DNA of 64,000 nucleotides. Source: Corynebacterium sp. SCR221107. Its GTDB lineage: Bacteria; Actinomycetota; Actinomycetes; Mycobacteriales; Mycobacteriaceae. Positions 47,959-57,713 of this stretch are shown here, in pieces. The position numbers and the translations under genes are program-made. The stretch spans positions 1,984,001 through 2,048,000 of the forward strand of contig NZ_CP115670.1 in the NCBI RefSeq assembly GCF_027886475.1, in the 5' to 3' direction. The notes under the pieces were generated by a model, which was not told the origin of the DNA, searched no databases, and saw nothing but the letters and a program-made list of their open reading frames with translations. Position 1 is the first letter of the stretch. Each line of letters begins with the position of its first letter.

Positions 47959-48583
47959 CGCACCGCTCCCCAGCGCGTGCACAACGGTGTCTCTGGAGCG
48001 GATACCTCCGCTTGGGCTACCACCATTGCAAGTCTAAGCAATAGATGTCTTCCGGATCCGCGTCGGTGTTGGCCATCAACACCAGCCTGGCGAAATGCCG
48101 GTGACGGGAGGGAAAGCATCGCCGTAACCGGACGGTACCGGTCCGAGACCATCTTCCGGTGGACATAGCTGGTTCTCATTGTTGGAATGTCGACTGTGTC
48201 CCCTTCGCGTTATGGCCGGAACCACTGGTGCGGAAAACTAGAATCGTGTCATTGTGACGAAGGCCCCTTCTTCAAGATGTCAGAGGTGCGCATGTTGGCG
48301 GAAAAGACTTCCATATAAGTCAGATCTGCCAGCCCACGACGACCATCTGAAACTAAGTAAGGCATGGCCGTCTTCCGCTGTGGCCAGGAGCTACCGACGA
48401 CAAGTCACCTGAATCGTAGTGCGCAATCTGCAAAGGCAACCATTTCGTAAATGCGCCCTTCCAGTTGGCGATTCATGTCTGGGATTCGTCTACATTTCCG
48501 TGTCTCTTTTGGCCTTCATACACACTGGCCAGTCACTGCCTGTAGCTCCAATACAAAGGGGTCGCTCCTGCTATTTGCATTTC
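47959..48583. other. long gap between rarD and a convergent gene
   Basis: 625 bp with no gene I can support. A 52-codon frame from GTG 48254 follows a TAGAAT hexamer (48239-48244, 9 nt away), but its Arg/Cys/Ser-rich product looks random. Confidence 0.45.
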
Positions 48584-49189
48584 TCACGCAACGACGGGCC
48601 GGATGCCCAGCCGCCCCCACGCAGCGCCCGCAGGCGCCACCTCGACGCTGAGTACCCCTTCGATCTCAGCAATGGCACGCAAGTCACGACTATCGGAATA
48701 CACCACGACGCCAGCCACAGCAGCGTTTACCTGATTGTTTTCGGCCTGCTGGGCGAGTACCTGTGCGCGGGTCGCACTTCCTACTGGTTCGGGTAGCGGA
48801 TAAGGCGTGAACCCCACCGGCACCGCAGCACTGACGCGGGTGGCGGTGAATCCATCAGCATCGATGACCGTGCCCACCTCGTCTAGGGATAGGGGTGCGC
48901 TGAAGGTCACCAATGCCCACCGGGTGCCTTCTGCCTGCTGAAGGGTCTCATCGGCACGCGCCGTGTAAGCGGACAACGCCTCGCCTGCTTCCATGCCGAG
49001 GCTATCGCCATTGATATTCATCGGCTTGGACACAAAATCTTTAGTGCCTAGGTAGGCAACCGCAGCGATGAGGGTCACGATAGCAAGCAGGGCGACAACG
49101 AGGCGTCCGCGATCGACCCCGTCCAAGGACCGCAACCACGTAGCCTTCTCGGGAGCTTCCCCATCGGCGAGCCGAAGCTGTCTACTCAC
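48584..49189 (-). CDS. membrane-anchored protein of unknown function
   Basis: 201 aa: a short charged N-terminus, one membrane helix (LVVALLAIVTLIAAVAYLGT, about residues 30-50), then an extracellular domain of about 150 residues (DEVGTVIDADGFTATRVSAAVPVGFTPYPLPEP). No named domain. GTG start with GAAAGG 9 nt upstream. It follows rluD by 38 bp and is probably in the lspA-rluD operon. Confidence 0.7.
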   Translation of the reverse strand: MSRQLRLADGEAPEKATWLRSLDGVDRGRLVVALLAIVTLIAAVAYLGTKDFVSKPMNINGDSLGMEAGEALSAYTARADETLQQAEGTRWALVTFSAPLSLDEVGTVIDADGFTATRVSAAVPVGFTPYPLPEPVGSATRAQVLAQQAENNQVNAAVAGVVVYSDSRDLRAIAEIEGVLSVEVAPAGAAWGRLGIRPVVA

Positions 49190-49227
49190 GTGAGTGTGCC
49201 TTTCACGGTTGATCTATCTCCTGGGAG

Positions 49228-50154
49228 TTACTCCGCGCGCAAGACGTCGAGCGCATGCTGGAGGTCGGCCGGATACGGGGAGGTGATCTCCATCCACCGC
49301 CCATCGGCGGGATGCTGGAAGCCCAAGGACACCGCGTGCAGCCACTGACGGATGAGCCCAAGGCGCTCGGACAGCGTCGGATCCGATCCGTACATGGGAT
49401 CCCCACAGCACGGGTGGTGTACGGCCGACATGTGCACGCGGATTTGGTGGGTACGCCCAGTTTCTAGGTGGACTTCCAGCAAGGAGGCCTCAGCGAAGGC
49501 CTCGAGGGTCTCGTAGTGGGTTACGGCGTGCTTGCCTTCGCTGGTCACCGCGAACTTCCATCCGGAGGAGGGGTGTCGCCCGATGGGTGCTTCAATGGTG
49601 CCTTGCAGGGGGTCCATGTGTCCTTGCACGAGCGCATGGTAGGTCTTTGTCACCGTGCGCTCCTTAAAGGCGCGCTTGAGCACGCTATAACCGCGTTCGC
49701 TTGCGGCCACCACCATGACGCCACTGGTGCCCACGTCGAGGCGTTGCACGATTCCTTTGCGCTCGGGCGGTCCAGATGTGGAAATCCTAAAGCCCGCTGC
49801 CGCAAGCCCCCCGATGACGGTCGGGCCCTCCCAGCCGACAGTCGGGTGGGCGGCGACACCTACTGGCTTATCGACAGCGATGACGTCGTCATCGGCGTAG
49901 AGGATCTCCATGCCCTCGACCGGTTCTTCTTTGGGCAGCAGAGGCTCCTGTGGTGCGGGCAAGGTCACGTCTAACCAGGCGTTGGCCACAAGGCGATCGG
50001 ACTTGCCCACCGTACGGCCGTCGACAAGCACATCGCCGCCCGTTGCCAGCTCGGCCGCAACGGTGCGGGAAATGCCGAACAATTTGGACAAGGCGGCGTC
50101 GACACGCATGCCCTCCAAACCTTCAGGGACGATGAGGTTCTTATTCTCACGCAT
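49228..50154 (-). CDS. rluD: RluA-family 23S rRNA pseudouridine synthase
   Basis: Isomerises uridines in 23S rRNA. N-terminal S4 domain ([21 protein letters not shown]) and catalytic domain with the RLDVGTSG motif (catalytic Asp) and GRTHQIRVH. 308 aa. Start ATG 50154 has AGGAGG 6 nt upstream and overlaps the end of lspA by 8 bp. The exact target, RluD or RluA type, cannot be told from this alone. Confidence 0.93.
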   Translation of the reverse strand: MRENKNLIVPEGLEGMRVDAALSKLFGISRTVAAELATGGDVLVDGRTVGKSDRLVANAWLDVTLPAPQEPLLPKEEPVEGMEILYADDDVIAVDKPVGVAAHPTVGWEGPTVIGGLAAAGFRISTSGPPERKGIVQRLDVGTSGVMVVAASERGYSVLKRAFKERTVTKTYHALVQGHMDPLQGTIEAPIGRHPSSGWKFAVTSEGKHAVTHYETLEAFAEASLLEVHLETGRTHQIRVHMSAVHHPCCGDPMYGSDPTLSERLGLIRQWLHAVSLGFQHPADGRWMEITSPYPADLQHALDVLRAE

Positions 50155-50737
50155 GCGCACCCTCCTGACCCGACTGCGTTTGTGCTGGGGCTGAATCGGC
50201 GCTGCGCCGCTGCGACTGCGCCCGCTGGCGTTCGTCGATAAACACACCGATGAGGAAGACCACTACGCCACAGGAAATCGCGGCGTCGGCGATATTAAAC
50301 ACGGCGAAGTTGCCCACTGAAATGAAGTCAACCACGTGTCCGAAATAAAAACCTGGTTCCCTCAGCAGACGATCGATGAGGTTGCCGGCGGCACCTCCTG
50401 CTACCAAGGCAAGACCCACCGCCGACCAGGCATCGGCCACCTTGCGGGAATACACCGCAATGCCAATGACAAAGGCGAGCTGGATGGTGGTAAAGACCCA
50501 GGTCGAGCCCTCCCCCATGGAAAAGGCCGCGCCAGAATTAAACAGCAACCGCAAACGGAACCAGTCACCGATGAGGAAGATGGGTCCGTCGGAAAGAAGA
50601 TGCAGCATCCACGTCTTCACCGCCTGATCAAGCGCAGCGACAAAAACGGCAATAAACGCCATGATGCCTACAAAACTTCTTGACTTTCTCCCATCGAGTT
50701 GATTCACATCGCCCATTTTCCCAAAATTTGTGCCCAT
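50147..50737 (-). CDS. lspA: lipoprotein signal peptidase (signal peptidase II)
   Basis: Aspartyl protease in the membrane that removes signal peptides from diacylated prolipoproteins. Motifs: [21 protein letters not shown] and VFNIADAAI with the catalytic Asp pair; four helices. 196 aa with a Ser/Gln-rich tail. The first ATG (50737) is used; the ATG at 50716 is possible. Heads the lspA-rluD unit, as in many bacteria. Confidence 0.95.
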   Translation of the reverse strand: MGTNFGKMGDVNQLDGRKSRSFVGIMAFIAVFVAALDQAVKTWMLHLLSDGPIFLIGDWFRLRLLFNSGAAFSMGEGSTWVFTTIQLAFVIGIAVYSRKVADAWSAVGLALVAGGAAGNLIDRLLREPGFYFGHVVDFISVGNFAVFNIADAAISCGVVVFLIGVFIDERQRAQSQRRSADSAPAQTQSGQEGAHA

Positions 50738-51014
50738 TACCCAAATGATTACTCACAGTTAGGCCAATTGAGAGAACAAAACGCGCAAGCATGAGCCTTT
50801 CTCACAGCCGCCTCGCCCGCCTATTTGCCATTGGCGGATAACTCTTTCCCTACTCAGAATGTCCCCCAGGTCTTAGCCCGAAGCCAACCATCTCGCACAA
50901 CAGCAACAGCTCGTTCTCGGTATGCCCCAAGCCGCATATGTAGGGCCGCCGCGTGCCCTTGTTCCACCCCGCCTATCCAGCAATGTCATTCATGGGCGCC
51001 GCTGGGTTGCTGTG

Positions 51015-51020
51015 TAGGGT
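51015..51020 (+). promoter_or_regulatory. -10 hexamer of lipoprotein gene (leaderless)
   Basis: TAGGGT, 7 nt before GTG 51028, no ribosome site. Confidence 0.5.
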
Positions 51021-51027
51021 GTGAAGG

Positions 51028-52029
51028 GTGACTGATGCCGCTACTAAGCCCGCAAAGATTCGCCTCGTCGCGCTGGCTGCCGCCACCGCGTTGGCCGCGA
51101 CAGGTCTTGTCGCCTGTTCGAGTGATTCCTCCGACTCCAGCTCCGATACCCAGGTCGAACAAGCCATGGGCGCAACCGTTGATGCACCCCGTGTTGTGGT
51201 GGTCGACCCCGGGACAAACCCCCAGGTTCTTTCCTACAAGGACCTCGGCGAAGAAAACGCAGATGAGGATGCTTCCCCACAGGAGATAACGCTTGCGCTC
51301 GCGGATGGTTTCACCCAGCAGATCGTGGCCGCCGATCAGGTCGATGTCCAAGCACCGGCCGGCGGCACGGTAACTACACTGACAGCACCGGTGAAGGTAG
51401 AAAGCGTCAAGGCACAAGCGGATTCCGCCACGGGCGCGACGCGCTCGGTTTCTATTACGGTCAATGATCCAAAGATCGACAATCTGGACCAGGCAGACGA
51501 TGTGTCTTCTGCTTCAGGTTTCCGCGTGGGGTGGTTCGCCCAGGATTCCGGCCAGGTAACCTCGGTCAATTATGCCGCCCCGACGCAGGCCACGGACACC
51601 GGTCGTGCGCTCGTAGAAGGCTACTTTACCTCGCTGGTACCCCAGGCTGTCGTCTTCCCCACCGACCCGGTGGGTGTCGGCGGGACATGGACGGTGGACG
51701 TGAGAGTCGCAAGCGATACTACGATGCTGCGGACCACTACCTACACCGTCACCGCTATCGACGGCGACAAGGTTTCCTTGAACGTCGATGTTGCACAGCG
51801 ACCCGTCCTCGGCGCAATTTCCGCCGAGCTTTCCGACGGGACCCACACCCTCAACGTGCTTAATTCCAACACCACGACCCAAGGGGCGATCGTGGTCGAT
51901 CTCAACCAGCCGCTGCCGGTATCAGGCCAAGTCGCGTTCACAACCCGCGTAATCTACGGTGAGGACACGACCCAGACCCGGGTGGTCCAAGACACCACCA
52001 CCGCCGTTACTTTCGGCGAGGCCAGCTAA
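51028..52029 (+). CDS. putative lipoprotein
   Basis: 333 aa. Signal peptide with lipobox LVAC (cysteine 30), then a Ser/Asp-rich linker (SSDSSDSSSDTQ) and a large beta-rich extracellular domain (ALADGFTQQIVAADQVDV ... GVGGTWTVDVRV ... TYTVTAIDGDKVSLNVDVAQ). The segment around VGVGGTWTV resembles DUF6263-like lipoproteins, but I do not assign the family firmly. GTG start. Convergent with the next lipoprotein. Confidence 0.78.
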   Translation: MTDAATKPAKIRLVALAAATALAATGLVACSSDSSDSSSDTQVEQAMGATVDAPRVVVVDPGTNPQVLSYKDLGEENADEDASPQEITLALADGFTQQIVAADQVDVQAPAGGTVTTLTAPVKVESVKAQADSATGATRSVSITVNDPKIDNLDQADDVSSASGFRVGWFAQDSGQVTSVNYAAPTQATDTGRALVEGYFTSLVPQAVVFPTDPVGVGGTWTVDVRVASDTTMLRTTTYTVTAIDGDKVSLNVDVAQRPVLGAISAELSDGTHTLNVLNSNTTTQGAIVVDLNQPLPVSGQVAFTTRVIYGEDTTQTRVVQDTTTAVTFGEAS

Positions 52030-52110
52030 GCACGCCGCACCCCACACCTTAAAGCCGAGTTCTCATCGGATAGCGCGGTGTCAAAAGTAGGATGCAGTCC
52101 TGCTGTATTG

Positions 52111-52132
52111 TGCTTGACGACGCCTACAGGCT
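52111..52132 (+). repeat. dispersed intergenic motif, copy 13
   Basis: TGCTTGACGACGCCTACAGG, between two convergent lipoprotein genes. Confidence 0.65.
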
Positions 52133-52184
52133 CACTCTTGGTCACACTCGCCTTAACGCTTGCGATCCAATTTCGCCGGGGTAC

Positions 52185-52240
52185 AAAAAACTCACCTCCC
52201 ACACCGCCGCATGCCAAGCACGCAGAACTGTGTGGGAGGT
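52185..52240 (-). terminator. rho-independent terminator of lipoprotein gene
   Basis: Perfect 10-bp stem ACCTCCCACA / TGTGGGAGGT with a 27-nt loop; on the minus strand it is followed by a GAG and TTTTTT. Confidence 0.8.
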
Positions 52241-52264
52241 TGGTGTATGTGAAAAGGTTTTAGC

Positions 52265-52903
52265 CTACTGGGCCGGCGCCTGCTCCACTGCGGCATCGGC
52301 GGGTGCTTCCGCCGGAGCCTCCGCAGGTACCTCAGCCGGAACCTCGGCTGCTGGGGGTTCGGCGGCCGCATCCGCGGCAGGGGTGCCGTCACTGCACATG
52401 GCCGGAACCTGCTCCGAGGCAACGGTGTTGGTGACCAAGGTGCACGCCCACGACTGGGAGAGCTTCCAGGTGCCGTCCTCGTAGACGAATTCCACGTTTT
52501 CGGCCGGCTGCGGCTCTTTGTCGGGGAGGATAAAGTTCACGGTTGCCAGCACCGAATCCGGGGTGTACCCCGGAAGAATCGGCTGCACTACCTGGAACTG
52601 CGCGCCGGATTCGATCTTGGAAGCCGTCATGGTATCAAACAGCTCCGGGGCGGCTTGACCACCTTGGACGGTGTTAATTTTCTGCTCGATGGTGGCATTC
52701 GGATCGGTTGCGATAGCCAGAATAGCGTTGAGATCATCAACGGTAGGCGTCGGCGCAAGCGCCTGTGAGGTGGCTTGCGATGTGGAAGCGGACGAAGCAG
52801 CAGCGCTCGTGGAGCTGCTGGCGCCCTCGTCGCTCGAGCAGGCCGAAATCGACAACACGGCGGTGGCAGCGATACCGGCCACGGCGATCTTTGAAAGCTT
52901 CAC
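52265..52903 (-). CDS. putative lipoprotein, MTB12-like
   Basis: 212 aa. Start placed at GTG 52903 (MKLSKIAVAG), which has AAGGAG exactly 6 nt upstream; the ATG at 52921 has no such site. Lipobox ISAC follows the hydrophobic core; then a Ser/Ala linker, a domain resembling low-molecular-weight antigen MTB12 (LNAILAIATDPNATIEQKIN ... VQGGQAAPELFDTM) and a Pro/Ala/Glu-rich tail with APAEAPAEVP-type repeats. Function unknown. Confidence 0.78.
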   Translation of the reverse strand: MKLSKIAVAGIAATAVLSISACSSDEGASSSTSAAASSASTSQATSQALAPTPTVDDLNAILAIATDPNATIEQKINTVQGGQAAPELFDTMTASKIESGAQFQVVQPILPGYTPDSVLATVNFILPDKEPQPAENVEFVYEDGTWKLSQSWACTLVTNTVASEQVPAMCSDGTPAADAAAEPPAAEVPAEVPAEAPAEAPADAAVEQAPAQ

Positions 52904-53555
52904 AGGGTTCTCCTTGATCATTTTGCGCTTCAGGCCTTCGTGTAAACCCCAAGCAATTTACCTGCCCACAGGCCAAAAGGAAAGTTGAATATCTTTCTTT
53001 AGCATTCGCTGCGGCCAAGAATTCGCCGCGGAAACGGGCAGTGACATCACCTAGCACGCAGTCCCATAGGTCATAATCCTGTCACGCATGTTATCGCGTT
53101 TGCTTTCTTCGCCCGAGGCAAACACCCCGAAATTACAACGCGTTTTGCTCATGTCCTAAGTCCTGGCGCCGCTGGCCGGGTTCGCTCGTTGACAGCCGTG
53201 GAATTGTCGATATGCCCACGCAAATCTGAGCGCCACAATAACACTGGGCTTCGGGTGCCTCTTCTCCTATTGTTTATGTGGCTTGCTTCACCGCCTAGAT
53301 TCGAAACCCTTATCTATCCACTGCACTGCAACGCAAGTCCGGCAACAAAAGGCCAGCCAGACGCTTGTGTTCAGCCGCCAGGTGAGAGCCTCTTCTGGCC
53401 CACCCATTTCAAAAGTCCCCTATAATTGTGGATTCCTTGAGACACGGCCACTCTCGCTGCAACTTATCGACCTGCATGTCCACGTTCGGCTGCGGGTGGT
53501 GAAAAAAGGGGCAGCTTGTGGCATGCGCTGGCGCCGGTATGGCATTGTTTTACCC
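52904..53555. other. gap between lipoprotein and ansA
   Basis: About 650 bp without a supported gene. The ansA frame is open to 53283 but the extra segment is not asparaginase-like. No motif copy seen. Confidence 0.5.
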
Positions 53556-54497
53556 ATGACGCACACCTCTGAGACCGGTAAGAAAGTTGTTGTTTTAACC
53601 ACCGGCGGCACCATCTCGTGTACCGCTGATGCCAACGGAGCTTTGGTGCCCACCGTTTCCGGGCAGGAGCTGATCGCGCCGGTCGCCGAGCGTTTCGAGG
53701 GCGCACTCGACATTGAGGTCCGCGAGATCGACCTGTTGGATTCTTCCTCCATGACCTTTGCCGATATCGACCGCATCGCGGAGGCCGCATTCGCCGCCTT
53801 GGAGGATCCAGAGGTCGTGGGGGTGGTAATCACGCATGGTACCGATTCCATGGAGGAAACCGCGGTCGCGCTGGACACCTTCCACGTCGACGATCGCCCC
53901 ATCGTGCTCACCGGCGCACAAAAGCCACACGGCCACCCCGAGGCCGACGGTCCCAACAACCTTTTCGAGGCCGTCATGATCGCCTCCGACACCTCCGCCC
54001 GCGGTATCGGCGTGTTGGTCGTCTTCGGTCATGCCGTCATTCCGGCGCGCGGCTGCGTCAAGTGGCACACCAGCGATGACCTCGCCTTTGCCACCAACGG
54101 CCCCGAGGAGCCGCTGCGCGCCGACCCGGTGAAGTATCGGCCACTGGCAGGCACCCGCATCGATATCATTCCCGGCTACCCCGGCGCTCCCGCAACCTTC
54201 GTCGACGCGGCGATCGAGGCCGGCACGCAGGGGCTCGTCGTCGAGGGCATGGGCGCGGGCAACGTGGGCAGCGAGCTCGGCGCCGCGCTCGGTCGCGCGC
54301 TCGACTCCGGAATCCCGGTGGTCATGAGCACCCGCGTTCCCCGCGGCGAGGTCGCGGGCGTCTACGGCGGCGCGGGCGGAGGCGCCACGCTGGCGGCCAA
54401 GGGCGCGATCGGCTCGACCTACTTCCGCGCCGGTCAGGCCCGCGTCTTGCTCGCCATCGCCGTGGCCACGGGCGTGCACCCGGCCACGCTGTTCTAG
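53556..54497 (+). CDS. ansA: L-asparaginase (type I/II family)
   Basis: Hydrolyses L-asparagine to aspartate and ammonia. Catalytic threonines in TTGGTIS and VVITHGTDSMEETA, plus VLTGAQKPHG. 313 aa, no signal peptide from ATG 53556, so cytosolic. The start is supported by position; a CATTGT 7 nt upstream is a poor -10. The asparagine permease gene lies about 1.5 kb away, the two together forming an asparagine-use pair separated by dinB. Confidence 0.93.
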   Translation: MTHTSETGKKVVVLTTGGTISCTADANGALVPTVSGQELIAPVAERFEGALDIEVREIDLLDSSSMTFADIDRIAEAAFAALEDPEVVGVVITHGTDSMEETAVALDTFHVDDRPIVLTGAQKPHGHPEADGPNNLFEAVMIASDTSARGIGVLVVFGHAVIPARGCVKWHTSDDLAFATNGPEEPLRADPVKYRPLAGTRIDIIPGYPGAPATFVDAAIEAGTQGLVVEGMGAGNVGSELGAALGRALDSGIPVVMSTRVPRGEVAGVYGGAGGGATLAAKGAIGSTYFRAGQARVLLAIAVATGVHPATLF

Positions 54498-54513
54498 GGT
54501 CTATCCCACGCTT

Positions 54514-54536
54514 GCGCCTCCTCGGAGGCGCTTTTT
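54514..54536 (+). terminator. rho-independent terminator of ansA
   Basis: GCGCCTCC / GGAGGCGC stem followed by TTTTT, 17 bp after the ansA stop. Confidence 0.88.
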
Positions 54537-54557
54537 GCTTCTCGACGCCTACGGCAC
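54535..54557 (+). repeat. dispersed intergenic motif, copy 14
   Basis: TTGCTTCTCGACGCCTACGG, starting in the T-run of the ansA terminator and reaching into the last codons of dinB. Confidence 0.6.
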
Positions 54558-55979
54558 CTCACCCGCATCCTCCTCTTCCCGCCTGTCCTTGACCGCGTCG
54601 ACGAGGGCCGAGGTCCCCCAGTCAAGGCTCGCCAGCGGGTCCGCGGGATTAATCTTCGGGTCGTCCGCGGCGAACGTGCGCACGAGGGAGTCCTGCGGCC
54701 TGGTCGTGCGGGTCTCAAACCGGACGGTCACCTTCCCGTGTCCCAGCCCCTGGATCCAGCCGTGCCCGAACTCTGGATGGGAGACGTCCTGGGTTTGCCA
54801 GAAAGCGGAGCTATCCTCGACGGATGCCTCCTCGTGCGGCTGGGGTTCTTCCACGATGGAGGAACGCACGCCGGATTCGTAGTCGGTGTCGGCGACCGGG
54901 CGCCTGATCTGGTGGTCGAGCTCGGGGAACAGCACGTCCTGGCGGGCATCGTCGAGCCCGGAGTAGCTCACGCCGACCAGCCGGATGGGGCCCACCTCAT
55001 CCGGGTAGCGCGCCAGCGAGAGCGCGGTGGCGCAAAGGGTCTCCGCGTCGTTGGTCGCGTACGGCAGCGTCATCGAGCGGGTCTCGGCGTGCATGTCGGC
55101 CATGCGCAGCTTGAGGGTGACGGTCCGCGCCCCTCGGCCGTCGTGAAGCAAGCGCTTCATGGCGCCTTCTGCCGCGCGCCTGATCGCCTGGTCCACCTCG
55201 GCGACGGTGCGCAGGTCCTCGGGGTAGGTGTGCTCGGCGCTGATCTGCTTGGCGATCGCTCGGGGTGCCACCGGTTTCGTGTCGATCCCCTGCGCGATGA
55301 GCCACAAAGAGCGCCCGATGGCGCTTCCAAAAGAGATAGATAGCTCCTTCTCACTGAGCCGGGCGAGATCGCCGATCGTCTCCACCCCCAGCTGCTTGAG
55401 CTTGGCGTGCGTCACCGGACCCACGCCCCACAGCTTGTTCACCCCCAGCGGGTGCAGCAGCTGCTCGTGCTTATCGGCGGGGATGACGAAGGTCCCGTCG
55501 GGCTTGGCTAGTCCCGAGCCGATCTTGGCGAACTGCCTGCCCGACCCCGCCCCCACCGAGCTGGGCAAGCCGGTTTCGTCGAGGATGCGCCCGCGCAGGC
55601 GATTGGCGAAGTCGGTCACCTCCTTCGCACCCGCACCCACGAGCTCCGGTGGTTCGAGGAAACCCTCGTCGACGGAGATCTTCTCCACCACGGGGCTGAA
55701 CTCCTGGAGGATGGAAAACACCCTGCGCGAGGCCGCCTGGTACACCGCAAAGCGCGGCTGGACCACCACGCCCCGGAAGCCGATGAGGGTTTTTGCCTGG
55801 TACATGGGCATCGCCGAGTGCGCGCCGAGCGCCCGAGCCTCATAGGATGCACCAGCCACAACCGAGCGCCCGCCGAGCCCGCCAACCACGACGGGCCGTC
55901 CCCGCAGCGTCGGCCGCGTGAGCTGCTCACACGACGCGAAGAACGCGTCCATGTCGATGTGAAGAACCCAGCGCTGCAT
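54549..55979 (-). CDS. dinB: DNA polymerase IV (DinB)
   Basis: Y-family translesion polymerase. Catalytic residues: LHIDMDAFFASCEQ and ISVDEGFLEPP (usual family form SxDEayLD), thumb HhH region (GVGPVTHAKLKQLGV) and little-finger domain (AKQISAEHTYPEDL ... LRMADMHAETRSM). 476 aa, longer than E. coli DinB through a charged C-terminal tail of about 120 residues. Start has TAACCT 7 nt upstream and no ribosome site. Lies between ansA and ansP with no functional link evident. Confidence 0.94.
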   Translation of the reverse strand: MQRWVLHIDMDAFFASCEQLTRPTLRGRPVVVGGLGGRSVVAGASYEARALGAHSAMPMYQAKTLIGFRGVVVQPRFAVYQAASRRVFSILQEFSPVVEKISVDEGFLEPPELVGAGAKEVTDFANRLRGRILDETGLPSSVGAGSGRQFAKIGSGLAKPDGTFVIPADKHEQLLHPLGVNKLWGVGPVTHAKLKQLGVETIGDLARLSEKELSISFGSAIGRSLWLIAQGIDTKPVAPRAIAKQISAEHTYPEDLRTVAEVDQAIRRAAEGAMKRLLHDGRGARTVTLKLRMADMHAETRSMTLPYATNDAETLCATALSLARYPDEVGPIRLVGVSYSGLDDARQDVLFPELDHQIRRPVADTDYESGVRSSIVEEPQPHEEASVEDSSAFWQTQDVSHPEFGHGWIQGLGHGKVTVRFETRTTRPQDSLVRTFAADDPKINPADPLASLDWGTSALVDAVKDRREEEDAGEVP

Positions 55980-55986
55980 GCATTCA

Positions 55987-55992
55987 AGGTTA
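55987..55992 (-). promoter_or_regulatory. -10 hexamer of dinB (leaderless)
   Basis: TAACCT on the minus strand, 7 nt before the dinB ATG. No SOS box was recognised nearby. Confidence 0.55.
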
Positions 55993-56007
55993 AGGCATGC
56001 ACGCTTT

Positions 56008-56026
56008 TCGCTTGTCGACGGCTACG
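56008..56026 (+). repeat. dispersed motif, copy 15
   Basis: TCGCTTGTCGACGGCTACG, degenerate, overlapping the ansP stop. Confidence 0.4.
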
Positions 56027-57464
56027 CTTGCACGTCCGAAAGCTCCTGTGCCGCCCGCTGGCGGGAGCGAGCGGTGGCGAACCACCCGAGGACGAAGGCC
56101 GGGACGAACAGGCACACGGCTGTAATCGTGGTGAACGTGCCGTTGGGGTAGTCCATGGTCATGAGCACCAGCACCCCCGCCATGAACGCGAGCACCACGA
56201 GGTCGGCTGCTGCCCCGCCCGGCGCCCGGTAACTATGCCTGTGCACCGTGCCGCGCTTCGCCGCACGCAGGTAGCCCAGGTGGGAGAGTGAAATCATCGC
56301 CCACATGCATAAGATGGCGATGGCGCCCAGGTTGAGGACGATCTCGAAGGCGTGGCCGGGCACGACGTAGTTGAGCACGACGCCCAGCACGAAGCAGGCG
56401 GTGGTCAGCCAGATGCCGCCGGTGGGCACGCCCTGGGCCGACATGCGCCCTAGGAACCGCGGGGCGGAGCCGCCCACGGCCAGCGGCTTGAGGATTCGCG
56501 CCGTGGCGTACAGCCCCGCGTTGACCGAGGAGAGCGCAGCGGTGAGCACGACGAGGTTCATGATGTCGGCCGCGCCCAGCACGCCGAGAGCGTTGAGGAA
56601 GGTGACAAACGGGCTCTCGTCGCCGGAATATGCGGCCGCGGGCAGCACCAGCGCCAGCAGGAACACTGAGCCAACGTAGAAGAACACGATGCGCCACACG
56701 GTGGTGTTGATGGCCCGGGGGATCTCCCGCTCCGGGTTCGCGGTCTCCCCCGCCGTCACGCCGATCATGTCGATGCCCGCGTAGGCGAAAACCACGCCCT
56801 GGGTCATGACGATGAGCGGCAGCACCCCGTTGGGGAACCAGCCACCGCCCTCGGTGAGCGTCGAAAACCCCGGGGTGTGCCCCTGCACCGGATCACCCAT
56901 GACAATGACGATGAGGGCGATGATCATGAACACAATGATCGCCGCGACCTTGATGAAGGCAAACCAGAACTCCGCCTCGCCGAACAAACGCACGCCGAAC
57001 AGGTTGACGCCCACGACGACAAGCAGCGCCGCGGCCACCAGCACCCACTGGGGAACCGACTGGAACACGCTCCAAAAGCGCAGATACACCGCGATGGCCG
57101 TGAGCTCCGCGATGCCGACGGTCACCCACGCCACGAAGTAGATCCACCCAGCGAAGAAGGCGGCCTTCTCCCCCAGGAACTCCCGGCTATACGAGGTAAA
57201 CGACCCCGACGTCGGGCGGTGGACCACCATCTCACCCAGCGAGCGCAGCATGAGGTAGCCGATGAGCCCGCACACGGCGTAGACGATCGCGAGCCCCGGC
57301 CCACCCGCGTGCAGACGCCCACCCGCGCCAAGGAATAGGCCCGTGCCGAGCGCACCGCCCAGGGCGATCATCTGGATGTGCCGGTGTTTTAGGTCCTTGC
57401 GGTAGCCGGCGACCTCGCGTTCGTGGAGGGCGCCATGGGTGTGAAGGGTTGGGGTCTCGCTCAT
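56022..57464 (-). CDS. ansP: L-asparagine permease (AnsP-type APC transporter)
   Basis: Amino-acid/proton symporter, 480 aa, twelve helices. N-terminus RHIQMIALGGALGTGLFLGAGGRL and the stretches HRPTSGSF, REFLGEKAAFFAGW and VVLTAALSSVNAGLY match E. coli AnsP closely as I recall it, better than AroP or CycA. Neighbouring ansA supports asparagine uptake. Start has TAAGCT 7 nt upstream with no ribosome site. First complete gene next to the degenerate region. Confidence 0.9.
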   Translation of the reverse strand: MSETPTLHTHGALHEREVAGYRKDLKHRHIQMIALGGALGTGLFLGAGGRLHAGGPGLAIVYAVCGLIGYLMLRSLGEMVVHRPTSGSFTSYSREFLGEKAAFFAGWIYFVAWVTVGIAELTAIAVYLRFWSVFQSVPQWVLVAAALLVVVGVNLFGVRLFGEAEFWFAFIKVAAIIVFMIIALIVIVMGDPVQGHTPGFSTLTEGGGWFPNGVLPLIVMTQGVVFAYAGIDMIGVTAGETANPEREIPRAINTTVWRIVFFYVGSVFLLALVLPAAAYSGDESPFVTFLNALGVLGAADIMNLVVLTAALSSVNAGLYATARILKPLAVGGSAPRFLGRMSAQGVPTGGIWLTTACFVLGVVLNYVVPGHAFEIVLNLGAIAILCMWAMISLSHLGYLRAAKRGTVHRHSYRAPGGAAADLVVLAFMAGVLVLMTMDYPNGTFTTITAVCLFVPAFVLGWFATARSRQRAAQELSDVQA

Positions 57465-57471
57465 GAAGCCC

Positions 57472-57477
57472 AGCTTA
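57472..57477 (-). promoter_or_regulatory. -10 hexamer of ansP (leaderless)
   Basis: TAAGCT on the minus strand, 7 nt before the ansP ATG. Confidence 0.55.
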
Positions 57478-57713
57478 GACAGCTCGGTCTAGCAGTTTGA
57501 AATCCGTGGTCACTTTTATTCATGGCGAGTGACCCGAGACCAGTCTGGCTTTCTCCCCAGCCCGGCTGGGCACATGAACGAATCAGTGCTGGGACCCATT
57601 CAATGCTGCCGGTTTATGGGCTCCATCCCGATAAGTTGGCGGTTAACTAGCCGATAAATTGGCGGTTAGGATTCAAAAGCAGAGGTCATGACCTTGGGGG
57701 CCGAAACCCGGGC

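Noticed and set aside
48254..48412. 52-codon frame after a TAGAAT hexamer
   Set aside because: Hexamer spacing is 9 nt, composition is Arg/Ser/Cys-rich without structure, and there is no terminator; not strong enough to list as a gene.
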